Made by a program: the position numbers and the translations under genes
The notes under the pieces: generated by a model
The model's database searches: none
Seen by the model: the letters and a program-made list of their open reading frames with translations, nothing else
What the model was told of the DNA's origin: nothing
Shown: positions 45,367 through 54,015 of the stretch, one piece after another
Layout of the letters: each line of letters starts with the position of its first letter
How positions within the stretch are numbered: the first letter of the stretch is position 1
Origin: Sphaerisporangium sp039871875
GTDB taxonomy: Bacteria; Actinomycetota; Actinomycetes; Streptosporangiales; Streptosporangiaceae
Assembly (NCBI RefSeq): GCF_039871875.1
Contig: NZ_JBDPMD010000043.1
Location: 1 to 64,000, forward strand
Length of the DNA: 64,000 nt
Reading direction: 5' to 3'

Positions 45367-46668
45367 TCAGGGGTCGAGCTTGAGGCGGATCCTGCGGCGG
45401 AGGAGCATGGTGACGATCAGGACGATGATGAAGGGTGCCCAGGCGGCGCAGTAAGCCGGCCAGTATCTCGCCAGGTCGAAGATCGAGCGGTTCGCGTCCA
45501 CGTCGGTGCCGTTCACGCCGAAGTAGCCGAAGAGGAGGGCCGGGGGGAGGGCGAGGATCGAGCCCAGGGCTACGGCGGTGCTGACGATTCGTTCTCTGCG
45601 GACCATGTATTCGGTGGTGGCTGCTTCCAGGGCCGCTCTGCGGGACTCGATGACCGAGCTGACGCGGGCGATGATTTGTGAGGTGTTGGTGAGGCTGGTT
45701 GTCATGCCTGCCGTGTCGCGCATTGAGGCGTGGTAGGACTCGATGAGGAGTTCGGGGATGAGGATGGTGTCGGCGTAGATCTCTATGCCGAAGCTCAGGT
45801 CCAGCTGGAGGCCGGCCAGTTGGTCGGAGAGGTCGGCGATCAGGCGGCGGTAGGAGGAGATGGAGGTGATGTCGGCGGTCTCGTTGCGTTCCAGGGTGTG
45901 CAGGGCCAGGCGGCGGGCTCGGTGGAGGACGCCTGCGGCGTTGACCAGGCCGGTGGCGGCGATGATCAGGGCGTTTTCCACGGGTGCCGACCAGCCGGCG
46001 GCTACTGTGACGCCTCTGCCGTGGGCGAGCATCGTCTGGCGGCCGTTGTTCAGCTCCGGGGGGCGGAGTACGCCGAGGGGGGTGCCTTGGTGGCCGTCCA
46101 TGGTGCCGCGGAAGACCATGGAGAGGACCTCGGCGGAGATGTGGGTGGGGTCGTGGGACTCATCGAGGAGTTTCGCGGCCAGGTGGCCGCCGGCGAAGAC
46201 GCACTGGTGGACGTTTCTACCGAAAGCCGGCGAGGTGACGCGGGGGCGGCCGACTCGTTCCTTCAGCCAGTCGAGGAGTGGTGTTTCGCCGATTCTGATG
46301 GTCGAGCGGGATCTCCACAGCAGGTACGTCCAGTCGGCGATCGTGGCCGCGTCCGGTTCTCCGGGCAGGTGGAGGTCGAGGATGAGCAGGGCGTCGTCGC
46401 GTTTGGTGGTCAGCAGCAGGACGCGTCCGCTCGTGGCGGGGACGGTGGTGCCGTCCACGGTGAGGGTGTCGGGGTGGTCGATGTAGGTGTCGCCGATCAG
46501 GCAGGGCAGCAGGCGGCCGGCCGCGGCGACGTGGCCGTCGAAGCGGCCGAGGTCGAGGGCGTGGTTGAGCGGGCGTACCGCGTCCGGCGCCGCGGTCAGC
46601 GGGTCGGCGAGGTTGTAGACGCACACGAGTCGTGTCACGTCGCGCCGGGCCGTGTCCAGCCAGGGCAC
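45367..46668 (-). CDS. CorA-like membrane protein with GVN in place of GMN
   Basis: A 433-residue protein. The N-terminal two thirds are soluble with no clear motif. From about residue 270 a long helical stalk (LIADLSDQLAGLQLDLSFGI, then IIARVSSVIESRRAALEAAT) leads to two C-terminal membrane helices. They are joined by YFGVNGTDVD, where CorA-family channels have Y-G-M-N. This is the CorA layout: large cytoplasmic funnel, stalk, two helices, short periplasmic loop. Substitution of Met by Val in the selectivity motif casts doubt on Mg2+ specificity. The gene is convergent with the exonuclease gene and lies 28 nt from the phosphotransferase gene upstream on the same strand. Confidence 0.75.
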   Translation of the reverse strand: MPWLDTARRDVTRLVCVYNLADPLTAAPDAVRPLNHALDLGRFDGHVAAAGRLLPCLIGDTYIDHPDTLTVDGTTVPATSGRVLLLTTKRDDALLILDLHLPGEPDAATIADWTYLLWRSRSTIRIGETPLLDWLKERVGRPRVTSPAFGRNVHQCVFAGGHLAAKLLDESHDPTHISAEVLSMVFRGTMDGHQGTPLGVLRPPELNNGRQTMLAHGRGVTVAAGWSAPVENALIIAATGLVNAAGVLHRARRLALHTLERNETADITSISSYRRLIADLSDQLAGLQLDLSFGIEIYADTILIPELLIESYHASMRDTAGMTTSLTNTSQIIARVSSVIESRRAALEAATTEYMVRRERIVSTAVALGSILALPPALLFGYFGVNGTDVDANRSIFDLARYWPAYCAAWAPFIIVLIVTMLLRRRIRLKLDP

Positions 46669-46696
46669 CTGTTCCTCCTCCGGTTCGACACCCCTT

Positions 46697-47917
46697 TCAG
46701 CTAGGTGAACGGTCCGCGCGGCGTTCGAGATCCCGGAGGGCGGCGCGGAGTTCGCTCGCGGGGTCGCCGTCGTGGTAGACGTGCTCGCTGGGTTCGATGC
46801 CGTCCAGGAACTCCTGGTAGCGGACGGCGTAGAAGAGGTGCTGGTAGGGCTCCGCGAGTTCGATGGCGCGGGCAGGGTCGGAGCCGGGGACGTGTCGGCG
46901 CCACGCGTCGATCCAGGTGGTGACGGCCGTGTGGCGGCCGGCGGCCGGCAGGAACATGCCGGCGCGCAGGCCGTCCAGGGCGGGGTGGCCGGTGTGGGCG
47001 TCGGCGAAGTCGAGGACGACCGCGGGGCCGCCGTCCGAGCGCCAGTTGCCGCTGTGGAAGTCGCCGTGCACCACGGTCTCGGGCAGGCCGCACGCGCGGA
47101 GGTCCGCGGCCAGGACGGGGAGGGCGTCGAGGAGGTGGCGGGCCTGGTCCTGTTCCTCGGAGGTGAGGCCGGCTCGGGCGATCACGCCGGCGAGACGATC
47201 GTGGAGGTCGTCCGGCGTGCGGCGGGGCAGTCCCGGGGGGCCGGTGACCGTCGCCTGGGCGGCGACGAAGCGGGTGACGGTCGTGCGGACGACGTCCGGC
47301 GGGGCGGTCCAGCAGTCCTCGCCCGGTACGTGGTCGAGCAGCACGCGGTGGGCGGCCGGGTCGGTGGCGATCACGGACGGCACGAGCGCCGGGCCGGTCT
47401 CGGCGAACGCGGCCATCACGCCGCCCTCGTCGGCGGCGAACCCCGGGGTGATCTTCAGCCAGACGGGGCCGCCCCGGGCGGGGACGCGGAACAGGGCCGC
47501 GAGGTTCCAGGTCTTCACCTGCCGGGCCGGGCCGACCTGCGGCCGGCCGGCGGCGCGGAGCGCGTCACCGGCCCACGCCAGGGCCTCCTGTACGCCGTGG
47601 GGCGTGGCCCACGCGGCGCGGCGCGCCTCGGGGGCGCGCAGGCCGGCCGCGACGTCCGGGCACAGCGGCCTGCCGGTGCGCGCTCGCCGGGGGTCGCCGA
47701 GGAACTCGGCGTGGTAGGTCACGTGGCCGCCGCGCGGGGCCGCGCCGCCTTCGACGCTCACCAGGCGCAGGATCACGACGGGCCCGCCCAGCACGGCTTC
47801 CAGGTGCCCGGTCACCGGGGCGACCTCCGCCCACCACGGGACCGCGACCGGGAAGGGGCCGACGACGCCGATGTCCTCGTCACCACAGGTGACCAGAGCG
47901 GTCACGGTTCTGTCCAC
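46697..47917 (-). CDS. Aminoglycoside phosphotransferase-like kinase with N-terminal extension
   Basis: A 406-residue protein starting at GTG 47917. Residues about 1-120 look like a small alpha/beta domain (LVTCGDEDIGVVGPF, GPVVILRLVSVEGG, HVTYHAEFLGD). They recall the NUDIX-like halves found in some actinobacterial proteins, but without a NUDIX box. The rest is an APH/choline-kinase fold. It has the ATP-site lysine in GPVWLKITPGF, the catalytic loop VVHGDFHSGNWRSDG and the metal-binding VVLDFADAHTG. The substrate is unknown; APH-like genes in this phylum phosphorylate aminoglycosides, sugars or other small molecules. It may be co-transcribed with the CorA-like gene 28 nt downstream. Confidence 0.82.
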   Translation of the reverse strand: MDRTVTALVTCGDEDIGVVGPFPVAVPWWAEVAPVTGHLEAVLGGPVVILRLVSVEGGAAPRGGHVTYHAEFLGDPRRARTGRPLCPDVAAGLRAPEARRAAWATPHGVQEALAWAGDALRAAGRPQVGPARQVKTWNLAALFRVPARGGPVWLKITPGFAADEGGVMAAFAETGPALVPSVIATDPAAHRVLLDHVPGEDCWTAPPDVVRTTVTRFVAAQATVTGPPGLPRRTPDDLHDRLAGVIARAGLTSEEQDQARHLLDALPVLAADLRACGLPETVVHGDFHSGNWRSDGGPAVVLDFADAHTGHPALDGLRAGMFLPAAGRHTAVTTWIDAWRRHVPGSDPARAIELAEPYQHLFYAVRYQEFLDGIEPSEHVYHDGDPASELRAALRDLERRADRSPS

Positions 47918-48023
47918 GTCGCCCAGTGTGTGGGCCGCCCACCGGTTCCGCGAACGGTTTTCGGACGGCCGCGGGGGATCTCGTACTCGGGTGCGAGCGG
48001 CGCCGTGGCCATCGCCTGGCGGG

Positions 48024-49373
48024 TCAGGAGCGCAAAGGGAGGGTGAGGACGAAGCGGGCGCCCTGGGGGCTGTCCTGGAGGGTGAGGGTGCCGCCGTGGG
48101 CTTCGGCCAGGAGGCGGGCTATGGGGAGGCCCAGGCCCACGCCGCCGGCTTCTCGGCTGCGGGCGGTGTCCAGGCGGGTGAAGCGTTGGAAGACGATTTC
48201 CCGTTGGGGGGCGGCGATTCCGGGGCCGTCGTCGAGGACCTCCAGTTCCGCGGCGGGGGCGGCGGTGCGGCGGACGGTGATCGTGACGGTGGACGACGCG
48301 TGGCGTGCGGCGTTCTGGATGAGGTTGCCGACCAGCTGGGACAGGCGGGCAGGGTCTCCCAGCACCGTGACTCCCGGGGGGAGGTCGTGGACGACCTTCT
48401 TGGCCGGCGGGTGGGTCTTCAGCTCCCTGGAGACGAGGTCGGCGAGGTCGATCACCTGGCGTTCGCACGGGACGCCGGCGTCGAGGCGGGTGAGGGTGAG
48501 CAGGTCGGACGCGATGGCCTGGAGGCGGTCCACGCTCGGGAGCACGGCGTTGCACAACACGGAGGGGTCGGTGTCCTCCGGTGCCAGCAGGGCGGACTCC
48601 ATCTGGGCCCGGATGGCGGTGATCGGCGTGCGCAGCTCGTGGGAGGCGTCCGCGCAGAAGCGCCGCTGTTGTTCCAGCACGTCCTCCAGCCGGTCGAGCG
48701 TCTGGTTGACGCTCAGGGCCAGCCGCTGGATCTCGTCGTGGGGCGCGGGCACGGGGACGCGGCGGGCGATGTCGGAGCTCTGGATGTGGTCGAGCTCGGA
48801 CCTGATGGCGTCGACGGGCTTGAGCGAACGGGAGACGGTGTGCCGCGCCCCGTACGCCGCCGCGACCGTGAAGACGGCCGTCCCGGCGAGCAGGAGGAGC
48901 GTCATCCCGGGGTAGACGTAGAACGGCAGCGCCGGCGCCGCACTGTAGATCGTCCAGTCGCCGCCGCGGTACACCTGCTGCGCGACCACGACGTGGCACT
49001 CGCCACCGTCCAGGACGGCGTCGCAGACCAGGGCGCTGGCCACCCGCTCGGGCTTCTCGGGCGCGAAGTCGGCCATGATCGGCTTGCGTTGCAGGTCCGG
49101 GGTCGCGGCGACCACACGCCCGCGCGGATCGACCACCTGGACGGGACGGATGAGGTCGTGCGAGATGGGGGGCAGCGGGTTGACGAGTTCACCACGGTCC
49201 ACGTAGTACGCGGTCAGCTCCCCCACCGCCGTCACCTCTTTGACGAGGTTCTGCGTCGCCAGCCGGTTCACCGCGAACATGAGGAGGACCGAGAAAACGA
49301 CGCACAGCGAACCGACCGCCATGCCGGTGAACAGCGCAAGGCGACCTCGGAGCGAGCAGTTCTGGAGCCTCAT
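48024..49373 (-). CDS. Sensor histidine kinase
   Basis: A 449-residue membrane kinase. Two helices (about 15-36, ALFTGMAVGSLCVVFSVLLM, and about 150-170, MTLLLLAGTAVFTVAAAYGA) flank an extracytoplasmic sensor of about 115 residues. A HAMP domain follows, then the H box FCADASHELRTPITAIRAQ, N box QLVGNLIQNAARHA, and G boxes DDGPGIAAPQREIVFQRFTR and VGLGLPIARLLAEAHGG. Its ATG overlaps the stop of the other kinase gene by 4 nt (ATGA at 49373-49370), so the two kinases are made together. No response regulator gene is adjacent; the cognate partner must be encoded elsewhere. Confidence 0.93.
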   Translation of the reverse strand: MRLQNCSLRGRLALFTGMAVGSLCVVFSVLLMFAVNRLATQNLVKEVTAVGELTAYYVDRGELVNPLPPISHDLIRPVQVVDPRGRVVAATPDLQRKPIMADFAPEKPERVASALVCDAVLDGGECHVVVAQQVYRGGDWTIYSAAPALPFYVYPGMTLLLLAGTAVFTVAAAYGARHTVSRSLKPVDAIRSELDHIQSSDIARRVPVPAPHDEIQRLALSVNQTLDRLEDVLEQQRRFCADASHELRTPITAIRAQMESALLAPEDTDPSVLCNAVLPSVDRLQAIASDLLTLTRLDAGVPCERQVIDLADLVSRELKTHPPAKKVVHDLPPGVTVLGDPARLSQLVGNLIQNAARHASSTVTITVRRTAAPAAELEVLDDGPGIAAPQREIVFQRFTRLDTARSREAGGVGLGLPIARLLAEAHGGTLTLQDSPQGARFVLTLPLRS

Positions 49374-50573
49374 GGCGAACCCGTCTCCTGGTGCGATACC
49401 CGGGGCAGCCGCAGGACGAAACGTGCCCCGCCTGTGGGGCTGTCCTCGACGACAAGGGTGCCGTGATGGGCGTGGGCGATGTCGCGGGCGATGGCGAGCC
49501 CCAGCCCTGAGCCGCTGCGGTCGAGCCGGCGGGCCTCGTCCAGCCGGGTGAAACGGTGGAACACCCGCTCCCGGTCGGCCGCGGGGATACCCCGGCCGTC
49601 GTCGCTGACCACGAGTTCCACGACGGTGCGCCGGGCGCGCACCTCGACGCGCACCAGGCGGATGGAGTGCCGCTGCGCGTTGTCCAGCAGGTTGGTGAGC
49701 AGCCGGGCCATGTGGGACGGCACGGCGCTGACGGTCGCGCCGCGGGTCACGTGGACCAGGACCGGGAGGGGGTCCGCCCGTTCGGAGACCACGGTCTCGG
49801 CGAGCGTCGCGAGGTCGAACCGCTGCCGTACGGGGGTGCCGGACTGCACCCTGGCCAGGCACAGCATGTCCTCGATGATCATCTGAAGCCGCCTCACCTG
49901 GGCCAGCAGCGGGCCGGCCACCTCGACCGGCCCGTGCCGGCCGGGCTCCAGCTGCGCCGCCTCCACCTGGGTGCGCAGCCCCGCGATGGGATTGCGCAGC
50001 TCGTGGGAGACGTCGGAGACGAACCGCCGCCGGCGGCGCGCGATCTCCTCGATCCGCCGCTTGTCGTCGTTGAGGCGTCCGAGAAGGTTGTTGATCGACT
50101 GGCACACACCGGCGATCTCCCGCGCGTTCCGCGGCGTGGAGACCCGGGCGGGCAGGTCGGTGAAGTCGATACCGCGGAGCTCGGCGCACACGGTCTCCAC
50201 GGGCCGCAGCAGCCGGCCGGTCATCCGCCAGGCGCCCCAGGCCACCAGGACGATCAGCTCGGCCATCTCGATCGTCAGGACCAGGTGGAGGGAGCCGCGC
50301 CACGCGATCTTCCGGAACGGTTCCCGTGTGCCGGCCGCGACCAGGCCCGCGGCGGCGGCGAGGACGGTGAGGGCGGCGCTCGCCAAGGCCAGCAGGACGA
50401 TCTGTGCCCGGGCAGAACGCGGCCGGCCCCATGCCGGTGTCCCTGGCGGCCTCGACGCCCGGCCCGCGAATCGGGCTGCCGGCAGGCAGGTGAATGCCCT
50501 GGCGATGATCGTCCACATGAGCACGGTGATCGGGGGCCACAGAAGGATCAGCCAGTCGCTGGGCAGGTCCATC
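49370..50573 (-). CDS. Sensor histidine kinase (upstream member of tandem pair)
   Basis: A 400-residue kinase from ATG 50573 (AAAAGG 8 nt upstream). It has three predicted membrane helices at the N-terminus (LILLWPPITVLMWTIIARAF, IVLLALASAALTVLAAAAGL, LTIEMAELIVLVAWGAW) with almost no extracytoplasmic sensor. A HAMP-like segment follows, then the H box FVSDVSHELRNPIAGLRTQV, where the usual ELRTP is ELRNP. The N box is RLLTNLLDNAQRHS, and the G boxes are DDGRGIPAADRERVFHRFTR and GSGLGLAIARDIAHAHHG. It may sense a membrane-borne signal or modulate the second kinase. It is divergent from the LuxR regulator gene (270-nt gap). Confidence 0.92.
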
Positions 50574-50843
50574 GTCGTCATCCTTTTCGAAACAGGAGAT
50601 TCGAGGGATGTCATGGGCCGGAGAGGGTTGCTGTCGCCTCGGACGGGTGCCGCCGGCCGTCCGCAGCGGGGGGGAATGTCCTCTCGTGTCACCTCGACGA
50701 AAGAGATGTCTGAACGGTATGGCACCGGGGCGGCGGGCCGTATCGCATATCCGTGCGACATCATCAGCCGCCCTGACATGATGATCATGACCTGACCTGC
50801 GTGGACGTGTTGCGATGCCGTTGGCTCCGGGTATTTGCGGCAT

Positions 50844-53693
50844 ATGGGAGACCTGTCGCACCGTGCCCAGGGAACGGGGCCCGGCTCCCGTGACGCGTCA
50901 TGGCCGGGCTGGCGGGGCCGCGCCGGGGAGTGGAAGCTGGTGGACGACCTGCTCCGGGCGGCCGGAGCCGGCCGGGGCGCGGTACTCCTCATCGAGGGCA
51001 GGCCGGGCGTGGGGAAGAGCCGCATGCTGGACGTGGCCGCCGCCGCGGCGGCGCGGGCGGGCATCGAGGTCGCCCGCGGCGTGGCGGACGAGCTGACCGA
51101 GCTGATCCCGCTGGCCCCGCTGACGTCGGCGCTCGGGGAGCACTGCCGCACGTTCCGCACCGGTGACCCCCTGGGCGCCTTCCCGGTCGATCAGCGGATG
51201 CTGATGCTGGAGCGCCTGGAGGAGCCGCTGGAGCAGCGGGTGGCCAAGGCACCGGTGTTGCTCACGCTGGACGATCTGCACTGGGCCGACCCGATGACCC
51301 TGATGGCCCTGCGGTCGATGACGCGGGACCTCGCGTCCTACCCGCTCATCTGGATGCTGACCCGGACCACGGACCACGGTGACGCCTCCCGCCTCGACCG
51401 CCTGTTCGACGGGCTGGAACGCGCCGGCGCGGCGCGGATCCGGCTGGAGAGGCTGGACGAGCGGGCGGTGGCGCACGTGGTGGCCGACGTGCTCGGGGCG
51501 GTGCCCGAGCCGGACGTGCTGGACCTCGCGGAACTCGCGGACGGCAATCCGTTCCTGCTCGTCGATCTCCTCGAACGGCTCCGCGGCGAGGGCGTGCTGG
51601 AGGTCGCCGGCGGCCACGCGCGGACGGTGCCGGCGCGACTGCCGCAGGCCTACGCGGTGACGTGGGAGCGCCTGGAGAGGCTGTCCGCGCCGGCCCAGCA
51701 CATGCTGCGGGCCGCCGGGGTCCTCGGCCGCTCGTTCTCGGTGCGGGACCTGGCCGAGTTGCTCGGCGAATCGACCGGTGGCCTGCTGCCCCTGCTGGAG
51801 GAAGCGATGACGGCGGGTGTCATCAGGTCCGCGGGGCACGAGCTGACCTTCCGGCACGACCTGCTGTGGCAGGCGGTGGTGGGGGCCCTCCCCGCCGCCG
51901 TGTTGCGGGCCCTGCACCAGGAGGCGGGCGAGATGCTGCTCAGACGCGGCGGATCGGCCGTCGCCGCCGCCACGCACCTGCTGCACAGCGCCGGCCGCGG
52001 TGAGACGTCCGCGCTGCGCGGGCTGGACCAGGCCGCGCGGGAGGTGCTGCGGTTCTCCCCCCAGACGGCCGCCGATCTCGCCCGGCGTGCGCTCGAGCTG
52101 AGCGACACCGCCGACGCCGACTGGCCTGGCCGTGCCGCGACGGCGGTCGACGCCCTGACGGCCATCGGGCGGCTGTCCGAGGCGGCCGCCCTCGCCCGCG
52201 CCGCGCTCGGCCGGGCGTCACCCGCGCAGGAGTCCCGCCTGCGATGCGCGCTGGCGTACATCCTGCTGCTCAGCGGCCGGCCCGCGGACGCGGTGTCCGA
52301 GGCGGAGGGCCTGGTCGCCCGCAGGGACGTCTCCGAGGCCCTGCGCGGCGTCGCGGAATGGACGGTGTTCTGGGGTCTCATCGTGCTGAACCGGCTCGAC
52401 GAGGGACGGCGGCGCGCGGAGGCGGTGCTCGCCGACCGTGAACGGCACACCGACACCGCCGCCGTCGGGGCGCTCCTGCTGCTCGCCCGGCAGGCCATGG
52501 TGGACGGGCGGACCACCGACTCGTTCGATCACCTGCACGAAGCCCTGCGGATCGCGAACACCGGCACCGCGGAAGCCGTGCAGGGCCCGTACGTGCGCCT
52601 CATGATCAGCCTCAACTGCCGTGCCATGCGCCAGTTCGAGGCGGCCGACGTGGCCGTCCGCACCGCCGAGGAGGAGATCGAGGCACTCGGCCTGACCGTG
52701 CTGGCACCGCAGCCCGCGCTGTTCCGCTCCTGCCTGAGGCTGGCCACCGGCCGGCTCGACGACGCCCTGGCCGAGGCCCAGGCCGGCATGACGATCGCCG
52801 AGGAGCTCGGCACTCCCGGGTTCGTCCGGGCCGGGTGGTCCATGCTCGCCCTCATCGCCGTGCGGCGCGGCGACATCGACGCCGCGGCGCGGCACCTGGA
52901 GAAGTACCTGTCGCAGCGCGACGCGCCCGCCATGTTGTTCGGATCGGTGTGGGAACGGTGGGTGGAGGCGGTGGTGGCCCAGGCGCGAGGTGATCTGGGC
53001 CGGGCCGTGGAGGTGCTCACCCCGACCTACCTGGACGCGGAGAACCTGCACTGGGCGCTGATCACGGGGCCGTTCACCGCCGCGTGCCTGACCCGGCTGG
53101 CCCTGGCGACGGCGCACCGCCCGTACGCGCGAGCCGTCGCCGGCATGGCCGAGCGTCTCGCCGGCGACAACCCCGACTTCCCCGACTTCGCCGCCGCGGC
53201 CGCCCACGCCCGCGGGATCCTCGACAAGGACACCGCCGCCCTCGCCCGCGCCGCCGAAGGCCATCCCCAGCCGTGGGAACGCGCCTCGGCCGCCGAGGAC
53301 CTCGGGGCCCTGCTGTCCGCCGCCCCCGCCACCCGGGACCAGGCCGTCGAGAGCCTGGACCGGGCCCTCGACGGCTACCGCGGCGTCGGCGCCCTCCGGG
53401 ACGCGGCGCGCGTGCGCGCGAGACTGCGCGTCCTCGGTGTCCGGCGCCGCCACTGGGCCCAGCCGCACCGGCCGCCGTACGGATGGGACAGCCTGACCGA
53501 CACCGAACGCGCCGTGGCCGGCCTGATCGCCCGCGGCATGACCAACCGCCAGGCCGCCGCCCGCATGTTCCTGTCCCCCCACACGGTCTCCACCCACCTG
53601 CGCCGCATGTTCGCCAAACTGGGCATCGCGTCCCGCGTCGAACTGGCCCGTGTCGTCACCGAGCACTGCCCGTCCTTGCTCCAGGACCCGTGA
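50844..53693 (+). CDS. Large LuxR-family ATPase regulator (LAL type)
   Basis: A 949-residue regulator (ATG 50844; a TTG at 50835 is in frame). The STAND/AAA domain has Walker A GRPGVGKS (about 52-59) and Walker B LLTLDDLHWAD. A long TPR-like helical part follows (WSMLALIAVRRGDIDAAARH and similar). The C-terminal LuxR helix-turn-helix is SLTDTERAVAGLIARGMTNR, then FLSPHTVSTHLRRMFAKLGI. It is not closely similar in layout to the LAL protein at 30542-33415. The divergent tandem kinase genes and the downstream SARP gene suggest a regulatory hub, but the targets are not evident. Confidence 0.92.
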   Translation: MGDLSHRAQGTGPGSRDASWPGWRGRAGEWKLVDDLLRAAGAGRGAVLLIEGRPGVGKSRMLDVAAAAAARAGIEVARGVADELTELIPLAPLTSALGEHCRTFRTGDPLGAFPVDQRMLMLERLEEPLEQRVAKAPVLLTLDDLHWADPMTLMALRSMTRDLASYPLIWMLTRTTDHGDASRLDRLFDGLERAGAARIRLERLDERAVAHVVADVLGAVPEPDVLDLAELADGNPFLLVDLLERLRGEGVLEVAGGHARTVPARLPQAYAVTWERLERLSAPAQHMLRAAGVLGRSFSVRDLAELLGESTGGLLPLLEEAMTAGVIRSAGHELTFRHDLLWQAVVGALPAAVLRALHQEAGEMLLRRGGSAVAAATHLLHSAGRGETSALRGLDQAAREVLRFSPQTAADLARRALELSDTADADWPGRAATAVDALTAIGRLSEAAALARAALGRASPAQESRLRCALAYILLLSGRPADAVSEAEGLVARRDVSEALRGVAEWTVFWGLIVLNRLDEGRRRAEAVLADRERHTDTAAVGALLLLARQAMVDGRTTDSFDHLHEALRIANTGTAEAVQGPYVRLMISLNCRAMRQFEAADVAVRTAEEEIEALGLTVLAPQPALFRSCLRLATGRLDDALAEAQAGMTIAEELGTPGFVRAGWSMLALIAVRRGDIDAAARHLEKYLSQRDAPAMLFGSVWERWVEAVVAQARGDLGRAVEVLTPTYLDAENLHWALITGPFTAACLTRLALATAHRPYARAVAGMAERLAGDNPDFPDFAAAAAHARGILDKDTAALARAAEGHPQPWERASAAEDLGALLSAAPATRDQAVESLDRALDGYRGVGALRDAARVRARLRVLGVRRRHWAQPHRPPYGWDSLTDTERAVAGLIARGMTNRQAAARMFLSPHTVSTHLRRMFAKLGIASRVELARVVTEHCPSLLQDP

Positions 53694-53735
53694 CCGTCCA
53701 GGCGGTGCACGAGGCCGGAGCCGGCTTAAAGAGAC

Positions 53736-53752
53736 TTTGGAGAGCTTTGCCG
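53736..53752 (+). promoter_or_regulatory. Direct heptamer repeat upstream of the SARP gene
   Basis: CTTTGGA (53736-53742) and CTTTGCC (53746-53752), 10 bp apart, on one face of the helix. SARP proteins bind direct repeats about one turn apart, so this may be an autoregulatory site. The rest of the 322-nt gap 53694-54015 shows no gene. Confidence 0.35.
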
Positions 53753-54015
53753 GAAACTCGCAGGCATGGCTTTCTCCACGCGCACCTCGGTGATCCTGCT
53801 GTCCGCCCGGCCCGCCACCGTCTGAGGACGCGGTCCCCGTTGACCGGCGGCGGCCTCCGCGGGGGCGGCCGCCGCCGGCCGGTCGTTCGCGCGCCGCCGG
53901 AAAACACCGCTTCACACCCCGGGGAGTGTCCCGGGTCCTTCGTGCCGCGCGCGGAACGGCCGCGCGCAATAGGTTCTGGGGAGGGGGTCCCGCCGAGCCT
54001 TACAGGGAGAACCAG

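Noticed and set aside
48024..53693. Response regulator for the tandem kinases
   Set aside because: No receiver-domain protein (Asp-Asp-Lys pattern) is encoded nearby. The LuxR gene at 50844 has an ATPase domain instead of a receiver.
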